A stretch of 64,000 nucleotides of DNA from Begonia masoniana (GCA_022432975.1 CM039510.1:30120412-30184411); one strand, 5' to 3'; shown: positions 35,458 through 48,759, counted from the first letter of the stretch. Notes: generated from the sequence alone by a model not told the origin. A program made the numbers and translations.

Positions 35458-36239
35458 CTGAAACCCATAATTTACTTTTCACCATTAAATTACTGTATAA
35501 CCACCTTAATTGGAAAACTGAGACAAACCCAAAAAAAAAAAAAACATCTTAATGTGGGACAAAAAACAACCTTAGAGTTGTGCAACCTATAGAGTTGCAA
35601 ATTGATAAACATGATTTAATATTTTGGACGTCGGTCGAAGATACTCCTAGTAATAAAACAAATAAAGCATCAAAGTCTCACAATCCTGAGACAGTGATTT
35701 GGATTGACAGTTGATGAGATAAGAGAAGGTGAATCCATGTTCTTACGCCTGCAACTGTCCTTTCTTAAACAATACATAGGAAGACCAAGGAGAAGGGAAA
35801 GAAAGAAGAGGAAAAATCAAATTCTAAGGACAGTGATGCCTGTAACAAAAGAATATAATTGCGTATGTAGACCTTGTTCCCAATCAAATACAGACAATCT
35901 ATCCAAACAATAAAGAAATGAATAAATAAGTAGAGCCACCCTTCCAAGTCAACTAAGATTATAATATCATCCAAGGAAAATAATTGTTGTTAGAACAATT
36001 CATTATTTTTGAATTTGAGCAAAAGAAAAAGAAGAAACCAAGTGGAAATAACGTGGTAGAAATCTTACGTTTGTTTGATTTTTAATGTAATTTGTTGGAC
36101 GATCTACACTTGTGATTGAGATTGGACAAAGAAGAAGTATTTTTTAAACAATGATATTACACTATTCCACCAATTGAAATTAGGAGAAATAATGAAAAAC
36201 AATTTGTTAGGAGTTTAATCTGTCCCGAAAACATGAGTA
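35458..36239. other. Spacer specific to block A
   Basis: Together with the POX exon fragment this makes up about 1.24 kb that has no counterpart at 54675 in block B. No further gene recognised. Confidence 0.55.
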
Positions 36240-36970
36240 AATTCCCCCTCTCGTTTCTCAATCGATCGCTGCATTTGTTTTCTCTCCCGCCTCAATCTAT
36301 CTTCCAAATCAACGGAACACTTGATTATAGTTTTCCCATAGTTGCAGTCAAAGATTTATTATCTTTGTCTTCCCAATCGGCGATCAGGTATTGCGTCTCC
36401 GTCATTTTTATTTATTTGGTTTCATAACGCTGGATCTCTCTGCATATATGAAAAAGAACGCTGGATCTCTCTGCATATATGAAAAAGATCTCTCCGACAA
36501 TTCCTCCATCTCACTACTGAAAATTTTGTTCTATTTCTAGATTTTTCGATTTTCTTCGTGTCTTTTATTGTGATATATTCTGATCTAACTTCAGATAAAA
36601 TAAAATCAACCACATTTTGTAGAATTCACCCCCTGAAAACCAACTTGCAAGAGGGAGAGTGTTTCTTGATCAACGTCCTGAGGTTTGCCCAAAGAATGTC
36701 TCTCTCGAATCTATTGCAAATTGGTTTGCAAGGGAAAGCTATCCAAGTGGAGTTTCCCTCACCCTGATTTAATTAAGCTACTTTGGACAATTTTGAATGT
36801 TACAAGAAGAAACTAATGGTTTGGAGCTACTAGCTGTTGTTTGCAATTGCAACCGTCACTTTAGTCCCAGGGTGCTAGTAGATTGACCTGTTTTAGTAGA
36901 GTAGATTGGACAAGGGTCTTTGTTTAATTAACGATTCACAGTTATTATTATTGTTGTTATTTTATTGTAG
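36240..36970 (+). promoter_or_regulatory. Probable 5' UTR exon and leader intron of VHA-F
   Basis: A C/T-rich stretch (36240-36387) ends GGCGATCAG before GTATTG. The intron ends TTTTATTGTAG at 36970 immediately before the ATG. The same arrangement is present in block B (54680-55790). Assignment as UTR is inferred from splice-like signals only. Confidence 0.5.
36427..36488 (+). repeat. 31-bp perfect tandem duplication
   Basis: ACGCTGGATCTCTCTGCATA and the following eleven bases are repeated once. Block B has a single copy, so this arose after the block duplication. Confidence 0.85.
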
Positions 36971-38820
36971 ATGGCCAACAAAGCTCCAATCTCCACTACC
37001 AACTCTGCACTTATTGCCATGATAGCTGATGAAGTAAGTTTAACTTTCCGCTGCATAACTCATAAAATGTTTATATTTAATTATTTTTCAATCGCCTTCC
37101 AATATGCATTTTTCAATGAACATAAGTTTAAGGCGAGACTTCTTTTTTTGTGTGGATAAGCCTGAAAGAGTGGTTGAATTTAAAGGATTTTGATACAAGC
37201 TAATCACATTTTGGTTGTTTAAAGAGTAAAGCTTAATTTTACTCCTAATTTTCTAACTCTAATGCTCATAATTCGTAGCCTGTGAAGCACATCTCTGTGT
37301 TTGGTGCACTATCACTAGCCTATCACACATGATGAATCTTTTCTTTCAAGAGAAAAATTACACGTGATGAAATCGTGTATAGAAAAATTACAATGACACT
37401 TTCTTCAATATAATATTTCCGAAAAAGATTTTTTCAACCAAATGTCCAAGACATAATCCAACAAATGAGGTTAAAAAGTCACACACAACAGTTAAATTTA
37501 TATCGACGCATATGATATTAAACGTGGGATATTATATATAACAACACCAGTGATGATGAAAGTATTTATTATGTAGATAGGCTTCTTTATGTGGCATGTC
37601 TGTGTGCTCCGCTGAAGTGGAAATGATGAAAGCATTCATAATTATCAGAATTGTTGAGTATGATGATTGATGTATGGGTTGAGTTTCATGTGAGTGGTGA
37701 AATTTTTGTGTGCAGGACACCGTTGTTGGATTTCTACTGGCTGGAGTAGGTAATGTTGACCTGAGGAGAAAGACAAATTACCTTATTGTGGACTCAAGTA
37801 TGTTTTATTCTATCTTATATTATAAACACTTGTCTTTATCAACCTCTGTTATGAGAGCCACTCAGCCACATAGATTCTTGACTTTATTTTAGCAATACAT
37901 GAAAGTAGTTGTTGCAAGTGCAAGTACTAATTCTGTTTCTTCCCTCTCTTCTTGTTTTTTTTTTCTTGCTCTGAAATGAGAATAAGAGTAACATAACTGG
38001 TCGCTTTAAAATCACTACAGCATATATTTATCAGTAATAATTGTTTTCTATCCTGGCTTTTGCTTGTGTCACCATTTATTCGCATTTTATTGATTTGCTT
38101 GTTGAATAATTTCCTATGACAGAAACAACTGTTAAACAAATTGAAGATGCCTTCAAGGAGTTCACAACAAGGGAGGATATTGCTGTAGTGCTTATCAGCC
38201 AATATGTAAGTCATTTCCTGAAGAAAAGAAACTATTATGCAATGTTTGGCATCTCCTTCCAATTTGGTGGTGGATGACCGATAGATTTGTTAAATTATTT
38301 AGGAAGAATACTTCTTCATCGAAGAATCACAAAAATTAAGTATAATTAATCTAGTTTAGGAAAGAGTCTATCAATGGCTAATTCTAACTATAATACTCTA
38401 TTTCTTCTGTTCCCTCGATGTTTTGCTTTTTCATCTGCTTCCTGGTCTTTTTAGTGCAACGAGTTAATGATAATTGTACGATAATAAAACCTGAGATCAT
38501 GAATTTGCCCTACTACTGTCGATTTAACTTGCAAATGTCGATTTAACTTATGCTGTCGATCATATTGATCTGAACTTGGTCATCTTGTCGAACTTATTGT
38601 CAAAGAAAAAGGTTATAACCTTTACATTGTCATATTTTGTGTTCGTGAGTTTCAGGTTGCAAACATGATGAGGTTTTTGGTGGACAGCTACAACAAGCCA
38701 ATTCCAGCAATTCTGGAGATTCCTTCTAAAAATCATCCTTATGATCCCACTCAAGACTCCATCCTATCACGAGTGAAGAATCTCTTTTCTGCCGAGTCGG
38801 TGGCATCCGGTAGGCGATGA
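36971..38820 (+). CDS. VHA-F: V-type proton ATPase subunit F, intact four-exon gene (block A)
   Basis: Subunit F sits in the central rotor stalk of the V1 sector and couples ATP hydrolysis to proton pumping at vacuolar and endosomal membranes. Exons: 36971-37033 (MANKAPISTTNSALIAMIAD), 37716-37797 (DTVVGFLLAGVGNVDLRRKT), 38123-38205 (KTTVKQIEDAFKEFTTRED) and 38656-38820 (VANMMRFLVDSYNKPIP, ending VASGRR and TGA). All junctions are GT-AG with matching phase and give 130 residues, close to the usual 128-130. IADEDTVVGFLLAGVG and SQYVANMMR are family hallmarks. No disruption is seen. The ATG follows directly on an acceptor, implying a leader intron. The bZIP pseudogene lies upstream on the other strand and a bHLH fragment 950 bp downstream. 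Confidence 0.95.
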
Positions 38821-39768
38821 TTATGTACGTTTTTGTGTCGTGTTTGTCAAGGATGGTTCTTTCTTTTTTCTGAATATCAACTGACGTGAATGAATTATTT
38901 ACGTCAGAGGAGGAGACTCAATTATCAGAATGCCACAACTGAGTGGTTGAAAATTTGCATATGCAGTTGATCAAACGTAAATATTTAGTTTTTTTAACAG
39001 AATGATTCAGTTTTTCATTGCATTGATTAATCTCTTATTTTACCCTGAAAATGGTATTTCTTCCAAAATTAATGTTATGGTTACTCTCTTAAAATGTTCG
39101 CAGACATTAGTATAATGTAATAAATTATAAATAAATAATTAATTATATTAATTGATAGTTGATACTTAAGTTAATATTATTTTTTTAAAATTAATTCAAA
39201 TTTTTACTTATTTTTAATAATGCACAGTAGCTAAATAAATTTTTGTTTTGAAAAATTTTAATTTTTTTGAATTGTTCTATAATTATAATTGGGATTTAAA
39301 TAGGATGAAAAATTAGAAATTTAAAACAACGTTATATTTACTCTCTAAATATATTTATTGATGCAACAAATAATGATTTGTATAATTAATGTATAAATTA
39401 TAAATAATTAATTAATTTTTATTAAAAAAATAATGAATGTACCTAAATAAAATTTCATTTTAACACGTAGGTGACATAACAATAAACAAAGATACATGAT
39501 ATATTCTGTTAACGACAAAATAGATAAAAAAATATATATATATTTACAAATAAAGTTAAAATTTATAATTCATTATTTTCAGCAATGATCTTTTGGCACC
39601 TCTTTCGCCCTTTTCTATTTTCTCATGCTTCGGTCTCGTGGTCCCTTGGAGTTGGTGAAAGCTAAGCCTCAACTGCAACGGATCGTCTCCTCCTGCTTGC
39701 ATGTTAATGCTATTTCCTATGTCTGATTCTGTTAATACCTCTGGTTTTTGCTCCGCTGAGGCGTTTTC
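38821..39768. other. VHA-F to bHLH intergenic region, block A
   Basis: AT-rich 3' flank of VHA-F and promoter side of the bHLH fragment, homologous to 61436-62614. No additional gene. Confidence 0.6.
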
Positions 39769-40001
39769 ATGGAGAATAATAATCCGTATGAGGCCGCGAC
39801 CGACGATTTCCTAGAGCAAATTCTTGGTGTTCCTGCTTTCGCGCAGAATGAATCAGGCTTGGCAGGAAATGATGGTGGATTGTCAGGAGCTGTGGCTCAC
39901 GGTTCGATGATGCTGCAGCTCAGCTCCGGGGACGGCTCTGGGTTTCGTAGCCCTGATTTTCCCTTAGAGCAAGGCAGGTGTGGGTATCTGAAGCCTGAGG
40001 A
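39769..40001 (+). pseudogene. bHLH transcription factor, truncated exon 1 (block A)
   Basis: It encodes MENNNPYEAATDDFLEQIL, GVPAFAQNESGLAGNDGGLS and SMMLQLSSGDGS, matching the N-terminus of the bHLH at 62615. Relative to that copy it lacks two internal stretches (after SSGDGS and after FPL). Homology stops at 40001 within KPEE; the frame then runs into unrelated sequence to a stop at 40110. The bHLH domain exons are absent, so it cannot encode a working factor. Confidence 0.88.
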
Positions 40002-40277
40002 TCATATTAAGTCTTATCTCATTCCGTTAAGTATTTGCAAACTATGGTTAATTTCATTCCTGTTAAAGTTTATGCGTCCGATAAGCGAAGTTTATTCAAT
40101 TGTCGAATAAGCGAAGTTTATTCAATTATCTGCTCTACACATAGCAGCATAGAAAAACACGAATATAACAATGCATTTCCAAATCTAACTGAATAGAACA
40201 TGGTGATAATACAAATATTATAGATCATATTGCTACCGTGAAATGTTATTTAAGCTAAAAAATAAATAAATACCTAC
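40002..40277. other. Junction between block A bHLH and block B bZIP
   Basis: Neither bHLH exon 2 nor later bZIP exons are seen. This is the breakpoint region of the block duplication or a later deletion. Confidence 0.45.
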
Positions 40278-40577
40278 CTTTGCTCTTAAAGTCTCAATGT
40301 CCGCCTTTAAAATTCTATTATCAACAGCCGCATCATCATACTTCTTATTCATATCACTAAGACGCTTTAAAAAGCCTGAGTATTCGACCCTGAGTTGACC
40401 AACCTATACAAAATAATCGCTAAAAAAGCTAAGTAAAATCATAAAAGTAATTAACAGCTGAGAAGAGTGTGAAACCATAAACTACAGGCATTCTGTAGAA
40501 CCTGAGTCTCAAGTTCAGTCATGTGCGCCTGTTTTCTTCTTCTGGAGCATCTAGCTGATTCTCGATTTGACAACATC
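40278..40577 (-). pseudogene. Group C bZIP, basic region and zipper exons 3 and 4 (block B)
   Basis: Minus-strand exon 40577-40502 reads (R)[19 protein letters not shown] and TELETQ and ends CAG before GTT. The next exon, 40403-40278, reads [19 protein letters not shown] and [19 protein letters not shown], ending AAG before GTAGG. The [12 protein letters not shown] core is the bZIP basic region, with heptad leucines after it. The first exon begins with the base that completes the AG-ending exon at 32861, so these are the exons missing from block A. Upstream exons here are replaced by the Sirevirus and downstream exons are lost. Confidence 0.9.
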
Positions 40578-40893
40578 CTGAACCCACAAAACCATAAATA
40601 GAAAAGTTAAACATTATCTTATTCTAAATGTACCAAGTTTTTTGAAAAACAAAGCAACAATTCTACTGCTGAAAAATGCATATAATTCTTCATCTGGTAC
40701 CTGAGGTAATGTGTTTTTTCAAGGAAACATTTCATTTGTAACAAAAGTTGACAAAAATCAACCCAAAAAAAAAAAACATTAGGATCTTTAACAGATTATA
40801 TTTTTAACCATCACTCAGACACATTTGATATTACCAATAAAAACTGCCGGACAAGTTTTGGAGAAACAATAATAAGAGCAACGTCTTTAAAGC

Positions 40894-42108
40894 TGAAAAA
40901 TTACGATTAGTTCTGCGGTGTCACACAGGGTGTTACGTGTGACACCGATGATAAATGCAATGATTGACAATATAAAAACGCGAAAATAAATGACACAGGA
41001 GGTTGGTAACGCAGTTCGGCAACCAGCCTACGTCTGCGGGGCCACGCCCAGTTATAAAAACATTTCTTTGAGTTCACGAAATTACAAGACAATTGGACTT
41101 ATACAAATAAAGACTCTCTCTTATCTTTGTCGCCGCCTCTAGCTAACTTCCCCAAGGAAACTGTTTTTGCGAGATCCCCTCGACTTTAGAACGACCTCTC
41201 CCGAGATCTAGATAACAACAAGATCCCCTTGTTGTTGGTTCCTCCCGAAACCCGTGTTATGGCAAGATCCTCTCGCCCACGATCAATAACGACAAGCTCC
41301 CCTTGTCTAAGAAACAGAACTCCTCCCGAGTTCGGATGCAGCCTCCTCCTGAGACTGAGCTTCAATGAAGAACAAATAATATTGCCTCCTGGAACACCAG
41401 ATCGAAGTCCTCGGATGCAATACACAACACACTCAGTAGAACGATGAAATCCACAGATTAAGTCGAGTGTGTAAAACAATCACTAACTCAAACGCAGAAG
41501 CGATGAGAGTGAAAGAAAACCGACGGCACAAGAAACGAATAAAGCTTTTCCCACGAAAATCAAAACTCCGTCATCAATCAGTTTTCACAGAAAACGAAAA
41601 CCTTAAATAGTCTTGGTAACTTCCATATCTTCAATTCGTTCAGTTACCAAATCGGATTTAACGCCGCATGGAATAAGGAAACACAATCTTAACAAATTCG
41701 GTTGTGTGACACCACGTGTGACAGCTTTAGGAAAGTTTCTATAACTACTCGGATATTCACCCAAAAATTCAGGAAAACATCTCATTAATCATGGGAACTC
41801 AGAGCCCAGCAAATCATGCCAAATCTACAGCAAATCGGCTTTCCAAATAAAACTTTTCTAAAAAACAAGTGCATATACCTTTTTCAATAACTTTCCAAAT
41901 AATCATGTTTCCTTATTTTTCTCTTCCACAGAATCTTCATCATTGATATCAGGACTCCATCCAATAATCAGAATCGGCTATTTCTTGATCACCAAGAATT
42001 ATATCATCAAATTGGAAAACAATGAAATTAACATATTATCTCCATAAATATGTATATATATTGCCAAAAATACAATTACCAACTCATATGCAAATCTTTG
42101 CATTTACA
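40894..42108 (-). repeat. 3' LTR of the Sirevirus
   Basis: On the minus strand it starts TGTAAATGCAAAGATTTGCA and ends ACGATTACTTTTTCA-like (plus strand TGAAAAATTACGATTAG). It holds GGTGTCACA at 40917 and its complement at 40938 and 41705. Same family as the solo LTR 18155-19392 and the interrupted LTR 48272-51810. Confidence 0.93.
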
Positions 42109-42300
42109 ATCTCCCCCTTTGGCATTTTTTGGCAAAATCAATATAATCAATAATTTCAAGAACTCCCCCTGAAAATAACTCCCCCTGAATTAAGAGTTCA
42201 ATCATCATAAAATATATGACTCATAATATCATCATCAGAGAGCAAAGCATATCACCATAAATCCATAAATCCAAAATACTCCCCCTTTTTGCCATAAAAA
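42109..42300 (-). other. Multiple polypurine tracts upstream of the Sirevirus 3' LTR
   Basis: Minus-strand AAAGGGGGAGAT abuts the LTR (42109-42120). Further AGGGGGAGTT copies lie at about 42162-42185 and AAAAGGGGGAG near 42278. Repeated tracts of this kind are a known Sirevirus trait. Confidence 0.85.
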
Positions 42301-42537
42301 GACAAGCATGTATATAAGAGAATATCAACCTCTATAAAAGCATCATAATCACCATAGGGAGATAGCCAAAATCAGAAATATATAATATCTAGATAAGCAC
42401 CAGAATCGCCATATATAAGAGAGGGAAATGGGAGAGCTAACCGTGCATTTTTGCCGTCTTCATGTTTGATATTTGGTCAAATAAAATCAAAAGATATTGA
42501 ATTTTCAATTTTGAACAGCAAGGCCGCTATTGTCTTG

Positions 42538-43074
42538 TTAACACCAGTTCCATGAGAAATCGGCATCTAGAATCTCATACTTATCCGTAAGTTGTGAAGC
42601 AAGAAAATATTTTCCATGGAGCAAGATGCGTCTGACACCCCCAGTGACATCAGTTGAAACTCCTGACTTTTCAACAATTTTGGTCTCTTTAACCTGTTCC
42701 TTCACAGAAGTAACTATTTTCTTCTCAAAAATATCGCCAGCAGCTTCTTTAGCAGACATTTTTCTGACAAGGTCATCAAGTATCTAATAACAACTATCTT
42801 TGCATTTTCTATCTTCGATTACCATTTGTCGATTAGTCAAAAATTCTATCTCACCTTCAAGAAACTTGATACAACAAGATAACAATGCAGAATCAGAAGG
42901 GTTTTCAGAATTAGAAATATTGTCAAAAGCTAGAACATCCTCAGGAACACCTTCCAGAACATTAACCAGATCACTTGCCAGAAGCTTGTAGCTATTCCTA
43001 ATTTCCTCCATAAACCAGTATAATGAATCTTTGAAGAATAATTCAGATCTCAACAAGTTGGGAAATAAACCCAA
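42538..43074 (-). pseudogene. Reading frame 3' of pol in the Sirevirus, function unknown
   Basis: One minus-strand frame from 43074 to 42538 is open except for a TAG at 42784-42786. It contains FKDSLYWFMEEIRNSYKLL, LLSCCIKFLEGEIEFLTN and, after the stop, LVRKMSAKEAAGDIFEKK, then VSTDVTGGVRRILLHGKYFL. There is no Met at its start and no recognised domain. In Sireviruses this place can hold an envelope-like gene; I see no signal peptide or clear membrane span, so that assignment is not supported. Confidence 0.45.
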
Positions 43075-43303
43075 TATAATAATGATGCTCCAAACTTCAT
43101 TAAAAATAGACTTCCAATATTTTATAAAAATAGTCAGAATTTTACAAGTCGCATACGGTGTTGCTCCACAGAATAATATCCAGAATGATCACTTTCAACA
43201 GAGGATGAGCAATACACAATAGATCGCCAAAAAAAATAAAAACAAACGCCTAATGCAAGTGGCGATTTTTTTTTTGTTTAAATAAATAAAAGCAATAATC
43301 AGC

Positions 43304-46300
43304 TTACATAACACAGAGGCCTAGGGCAGACCTCAGCTCTTCAAATCGTACACCATCCAATGCCTTGGTGAAAATATCGGCAATTTGTTTTTCTGTCACC
43401 ATATGCTCCAAGTTAATAACTTTGTCCTCCACAAGAGATCGAATAAAATGGTGTCGTATATCAATATGTTTTGTCCGTGAATGCTGAACAAGATTTTTAG
43501 AAATATTGATAGCGCTCAAATTATCGCAGTAGAGGGTCATGACACCCTGTGTGACACCATAGTCTTTCATCATTTGTTTCATCCAAAGAAGCTGCGTACA
43601 ACTGCTACCTGCTGCTATATACTCTGCCTCGGTTGTAGATAGAGAAATAGAATTCTGTTTCTTGCTAAACCATGACACTAAGTTATGTCCAACATAAAAA
43701 TATCCACCCGAAGTGCTTTTTCAATCATCGGAGCTTCCTGCCCAGTCAGCGTCACAATAACCCACCAGACTTGTATTAGAATCAAAAGAATACCAAATGC
43801 CATAATAAGTTGTTCCACTAACATATTTCAGAATTCGTTTAACCGACACTAGGTGTGACTCTTTCAGATTAGTTTGAAATCGAGCGCATAAACCCACGCT
43901 ATAGCACATATCTGGTCGGCTGGCAATGAGATATAATAGGCTTCCAATCATGCTTCTGTATAAGTGCGGATCAACAGCAATTCCCTTTTCATCTTTAGAT
44001 ATTTTCTCGTGTGTCCCAAGGGGTGTTCTACGGGGGCGTGCATTCTCGAGCTTGAATTTTTTCAATAAAGTCTTGGCATATTTGGCTTGAGAGATAAAAA
44101 TACCATTCTTTTCTTGTTGAATTTGAAGCCCAAGAAAATACGTGAGTTCTCCAACCATACTCATCTCGAATTCACCGGTCATTTGAGCAACAAACTCATC
44201 CACCATCGCCTGTGACACCGAGCCAAACACTATATCGTCAACATATATTTGAGCAAGTAAAAACTGACCTTTGGCACGCCGGACAAAAAGGGTTTTATCT
44301 ACTCCCCCTCGCTCATATCCCTTGGTTAATAGATATTGCGTGAGTCATTCATACCATGCACGAGGGGCTTATTTGAGCCCATATAACGCCTTCTTCAACT
44401 TATAAACATACTTGGGATGATGAGGGTCTTCAAAACCCTTTGGTTGAGCAACATAAACTTCTTCATTTAGAAACCCATTGAGGAACGCACTCTTCACATC
44501 CATTTGATATAACTTGAACCGCATAACACAAGCAAGAGACAATAACAGCCGAATAGATTCAAGACGAGCAACCGGAGCGAATGTTTCATCAAAATCAATC
44601 CCTTCAATTTGAGAATACCCTTCAGCCACTAGCCGAGCTTTGTTGCGAGTAATGTTCCCATGTTCATCGGTTTTGTTCTTGAAAATCCACTTAGTACCAA
44701 TAACGTTCACATCGGGAGGACACGGTACTAAGTCCCAAACTTGATTTCGGGAGAATTGGCTGAGTTCTTCTTGCATAGCTCCTATCCAGTACTCATCTAG
44801 CAATGCTTCTTTCACATTCTTTGGCTCGATCGTTGATGTAAAGCATGCCATTTGGATCATGTCTCGATAATTCACCCTCGGCTTATCTCTGGTTCGTATA
44901 CCATCATTCAGACCACCAATAATCTCGTCTGTAGGATGATTCTTTTGAACACGTGTAGATGGTTGTCTGTGGCGTGTGATATCAGCTTCTACTTCATCAA
45001 CAGTCTCTGTTTGATCTGGGACACCGCCTGAGACACCCTCTGTGACACCGAGTGAAACACTAGCACCTTCATTATTTAAAATGTGGTCTGCATAATCTTT
45101 TGGATTATCATTTGTGTCCAGAGAGTCGTCCACTTGAACATTTGCAGATTCGATGACAGTTCGAGTTCTTTTGTTGTAAACCCGATAGGCACGACTATTT
45201 GTAGCATAACCGAGAAAGATTGCTTCATCACTCTTGGGATCAAGTTTCCCCCTGTGTTTCCTGTCATTCAACACAAAACAGAGGCTGCCAAACGGATGAA
45301 AATAATTAAGATTCGGAGATTTACCTTTCCATATCTCATAGAGTGTCATAGAAGTTTTGCCGCAGAGATACACCCGATTAATGGTATAACAAGCTATATT
45401 CATAGCCTCAGCCCAGAATTTTTGAGGAACATCTCTTTCATGTAGCATTACTCGAGTCATCTCTGCCAACGTACGATTCTTCCTTTCAACGACTCCGTTT
45501 TGTTGAGGAGTTTTTAGTGCCGAGAATTCATGTGCAATTCCGAGATGTTTACAGAAATCCGAGAATTCAGAATTTTTAAACTCTCTTCCATGGTCACTTT
45601 GGATACGTATGATCTTCATAATAACACAATCTTTTTCCCGTTGGAGACGAGTGCACATTGATTTGAAAACTTTAAACGTGTCGGACTTTTCTCTTAGAAA
45701 CTCCATCCATGTATAGCGTGAAAAATCATCAACAGTAACGAATACGTAACGTTTTCCTCCAATACTTTCAACAGGCATCGGCCCCATTAGATCCATGTGA
45801 AGTAATTCAAGAACCCGGATAGTTGTGGAACCCTGTGACACCGGGTGAGACACCTTCGTTTGCTTGCCGATTTGACATGGTCCGCATAATTTGTCTTCAT
45901 CAAATTTTAATTCAGGAATTCCTCGAACAACACCTTTCGAAATAAGCTTCTCCAGCATTCTGAAATTAACATGTCCCAACTTTCTATGCCATAAGATAGT
46001 GTCTTCCATACTCGACCGAAGGCAGGTAGACGAGGAATAAATAAGATAACAATTGTCCGATGATCTAACTCCTTCAATAACACGATTTTTGTTTTGATCG
46101 GACACAACACATCTTTCTCTTGTAAATTGCACATTCAGATCTTGATCACAAAGCTGGCTAATACTGATTAGGTTAGACTTCAAACCATTTACCAATAAAA
46201 CATTACTAAACTTTGGTAAACCAGGAACATTCAACGTTCCCCTGCCAATGACATCCGATGTGACACCGTTGCCGAATGTTACTTTTCCTACGGATTCAGG

Positions 46301-48171
46301 TATAATATCCATCAAATGTCTCTCATCACCTGTCATATGTCTAGAACAGCCACTGTCAAAATACCATGCATTGTTTCCTATTGCCTTTAGTGAAAGATGT
46401 ATAACATTACACTTTATACTTGATTTCATCACCCATTTCTGATAAGAAAATCTGTAAGAAGAGGCATTTCTAACATTTCCTAGTCTAAGATCCGCAAGAT
46501 AAGTAAAGCATTTAGGGCGAATATGTCCACGACGTTGGCAATAGTGACATACTGAAACATATTTGTTACCTTTATTGCTGGACGCATGATAGAAACTATA
46601 GGAATTTGATTTTCTGTCAGTTCTTGGCATTCTGTTTGCAACTTGCTTTCCTTTGTAATCTACTCCCCTGTCTGACATCTGTTGTGACACCGGACTTTCT
46701 TTCACAAATTTTATCACAGAACGATTTTCCTTTACAGCAACAGTCTTTAGACCTGAACTTTTGCCTTTGAAACCTAGTCCAAACCGATTTACGCTTGATT
46801 TGCCGACATTTAAAATATCATCGAGATTAGAAGAACCCGAATTCAGCATTTTGGCATTCTTCTTCATGAGGCTTATCTCATTTGTTAAATCATTAACTTC
46901 ATCCTGACTTGCTTTCAGCTTTGTCTCCAAATCATCAATAACATTTTGAAGATTGTTCTTCTCATCCTTCAAATTTCTAATCTGTGTGTGTAGAAGCTGA
47001 TTTACTTTAACAAACTTAGTCCATTTCTCATGCAGAAACTTATATTCTCCAATAAGATCTTCTTCTGTGACTGGTTCTTCGTCTTCATCACTACTATTAG
47101 AAAAACCGTCTGTGACACCGCCTATAACACTGCCATTTTCTTCACGTTCTGCCTTTCCAACGAGCGCCACATGGTTGCTCTGAAATTCGTCTTCATTCTC
47201 TGACTCATCCTTACTCCAAGGTGCATTCAGAGAATTCTTCTTTTTCTTCAAGGTGTTAGCACATTCTGCCTGTATATGCCCAAATCCTTCACATTCTCTG
47301 CACTGAATACCTTTATTATTTAATGGTTGATAAGACACATTAGTTTCTTCTCTCTGCTTCTTGTTGCTTGAAGAACCATTTTTGAAGTGTGTGACACCCT
47401 GCTTGACACTGCGAGTATTTCTTCCAAATCTCTTCATAACTCTGCTGAAATTCTTCGAAAGCAGGGCTAGTGATTCCTCCAAGTCATCTTCATCATGCTG
47501 GTTGTAATTCTGTACCTCTGTTTTCAAAGCAACTCCTTTTGCCTTCTTATTTTCGGTCTCTCCTCCAAGATTCATTTCGAAAGTTCTGAGTGATCCCATC
47601 AACTCTTCTAGCTTCATTTTAGACACATCTTTGGCTTCTTCAATGGCAGTAACTTTATAAGCAAATCTTTGTGGCAAAGACCGTAGAGTTTTTTGCACAA
47701 GTTTTTCTTCGGAAATCATCTCACCGAGAGCAAACGCTTCATTTGCTATGTCACATAGTTTGGTGTTGAACTCGCCAATAGTCTCATCTTCCTGCATCTT
47801 CAAATTCTCAAATCGAGTGGTTAACATTTGCATTTTAGACAACTTTACCGTAGACGTTCCTTCATAGGTGGTTTGAAGAATTTCACATGCCCTCTTTGCC
47901 GATTCACATGTAGAGATGAGTCTGAACTGAATTGGATCAACGCCATTGAAGATAGCATTGAGAGCTTTTGAATTACTATTCGCCAAAGCATCCTCATTTG
48001 TGGTCCAATTTTCTTTGGGTTTTGGAGATACAATTCCCTCTGCATCGGTGTTCATAGGGGGATTCCAACCTGTTAAAATAGACCTCCAAGCCTTCTCGTC
48101 AATAGCTTTAATGCCCTCATCCTTGCCTTTCAATAAGCATAATTACTCCCATCTAATAATGGTGGACGCAT
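43304..48171 (-). pseudogene. Gag-pol of the Sirevirus, one frame with premature stops
   Basis: The likely start is ATG at 48171-48169 ([13 protein letters not shown]), followed by TGA at 48132-48130 where Trp is expected and a nearby frameshift. From 48133 one frame runs to 43304. In order: gag (UBN2-like) with [14 protein letters not shown] (near 47290), a second knuckle [14 protein letters not shown] (near 46540), protease [14 protein letters not shown] (near 46360), integrase [16 protein letters not shown] and [27 protein letters not shown] and YVDDIVFGS, and RNase H ending HHFIRSLVEDKVINL, then ADIFTKAL. Stops interrupt it at 44369 (Gln to TAA), 44345 (Arg to TGA) and 43721 (Arg to TGA). 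Domain order PR-INT-RT-RH is that of Ty1/copia. Confidence 0.93.
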
Positions 48172-48255
48172 TGTAGAACCTCATTCTTTCATAGAATCCA
48201 TCGCACACGAACTATAATCTTGTCCTGCTGATCTCGCTTAAGAAACAGAAGCGAC

Positions 48256-48271
48256 CTGCTTTGATACCAAT
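48256..48271 (-). other. Primer binding site of the Sirevirus
   Basis: On the minus strand ATTGGTATCAAAGCAG directly follows the 5' LTR end, a tRNA-Met type site. Confidence 0.82.
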
Positions 48272-48759
48272 TGAAAAATTACGATTAGTTCTGCGGTGTC
48301 ACACAGGGTGTTACGTGTGACACCGATGATAAATGCAATGATGGACAATATAAAAACGCGGAAATAAATGACACAGGAGGTTGGTAACGCAGTTTGGCAA
48401 CCAGCTTACGTCTGCGCGGCCACGCCCAGAAATAAAAATATTTCTTTGAGTTCACGAAATTACAAGACAATCGGACTTATACAAATAAAAACTCCCTCTT
48501 ATCTTTGTCGCCGCCTCTAGCTAACTTCCCCAAGGAAAGTATTTTTGCGAGATCCCCTCGACTTTAGAACGACCTCTCCCGAGATCTAGATAACAACAAG
48601 ATCCCCTTGTTGTTGGTTCCTCCCGAAACCCATGTTATGGCAAGATCTCCTCGCCCACGATCAATAACGACAAGCTCCCCTTGTTTAAGAAACAGAACTC
48701 CTCCCGAGACTGAGCTTCAATGAAGAACAAATAATATTACCTCCTGGGACACCTCCTGG

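Noticed and set aside
34995..36236. Helitron that captured the BEL1-like exon
   Set aside because: No hairpin plus CTRR at the right edge and no TC start at the left edge could be found, so the mechanism is left open.
42538..43074. Envelope gene of the Sirevirus
   Set aside because: Position fits, but there is no signal peptide, transmembrane span or recognisable domain; kept only as an unknown reading frame.
45083..45445. 120-codon plus-strand frame
   Set aside because: Antisense to the Sirevirus integrase and linker; no family resemblance of its own.
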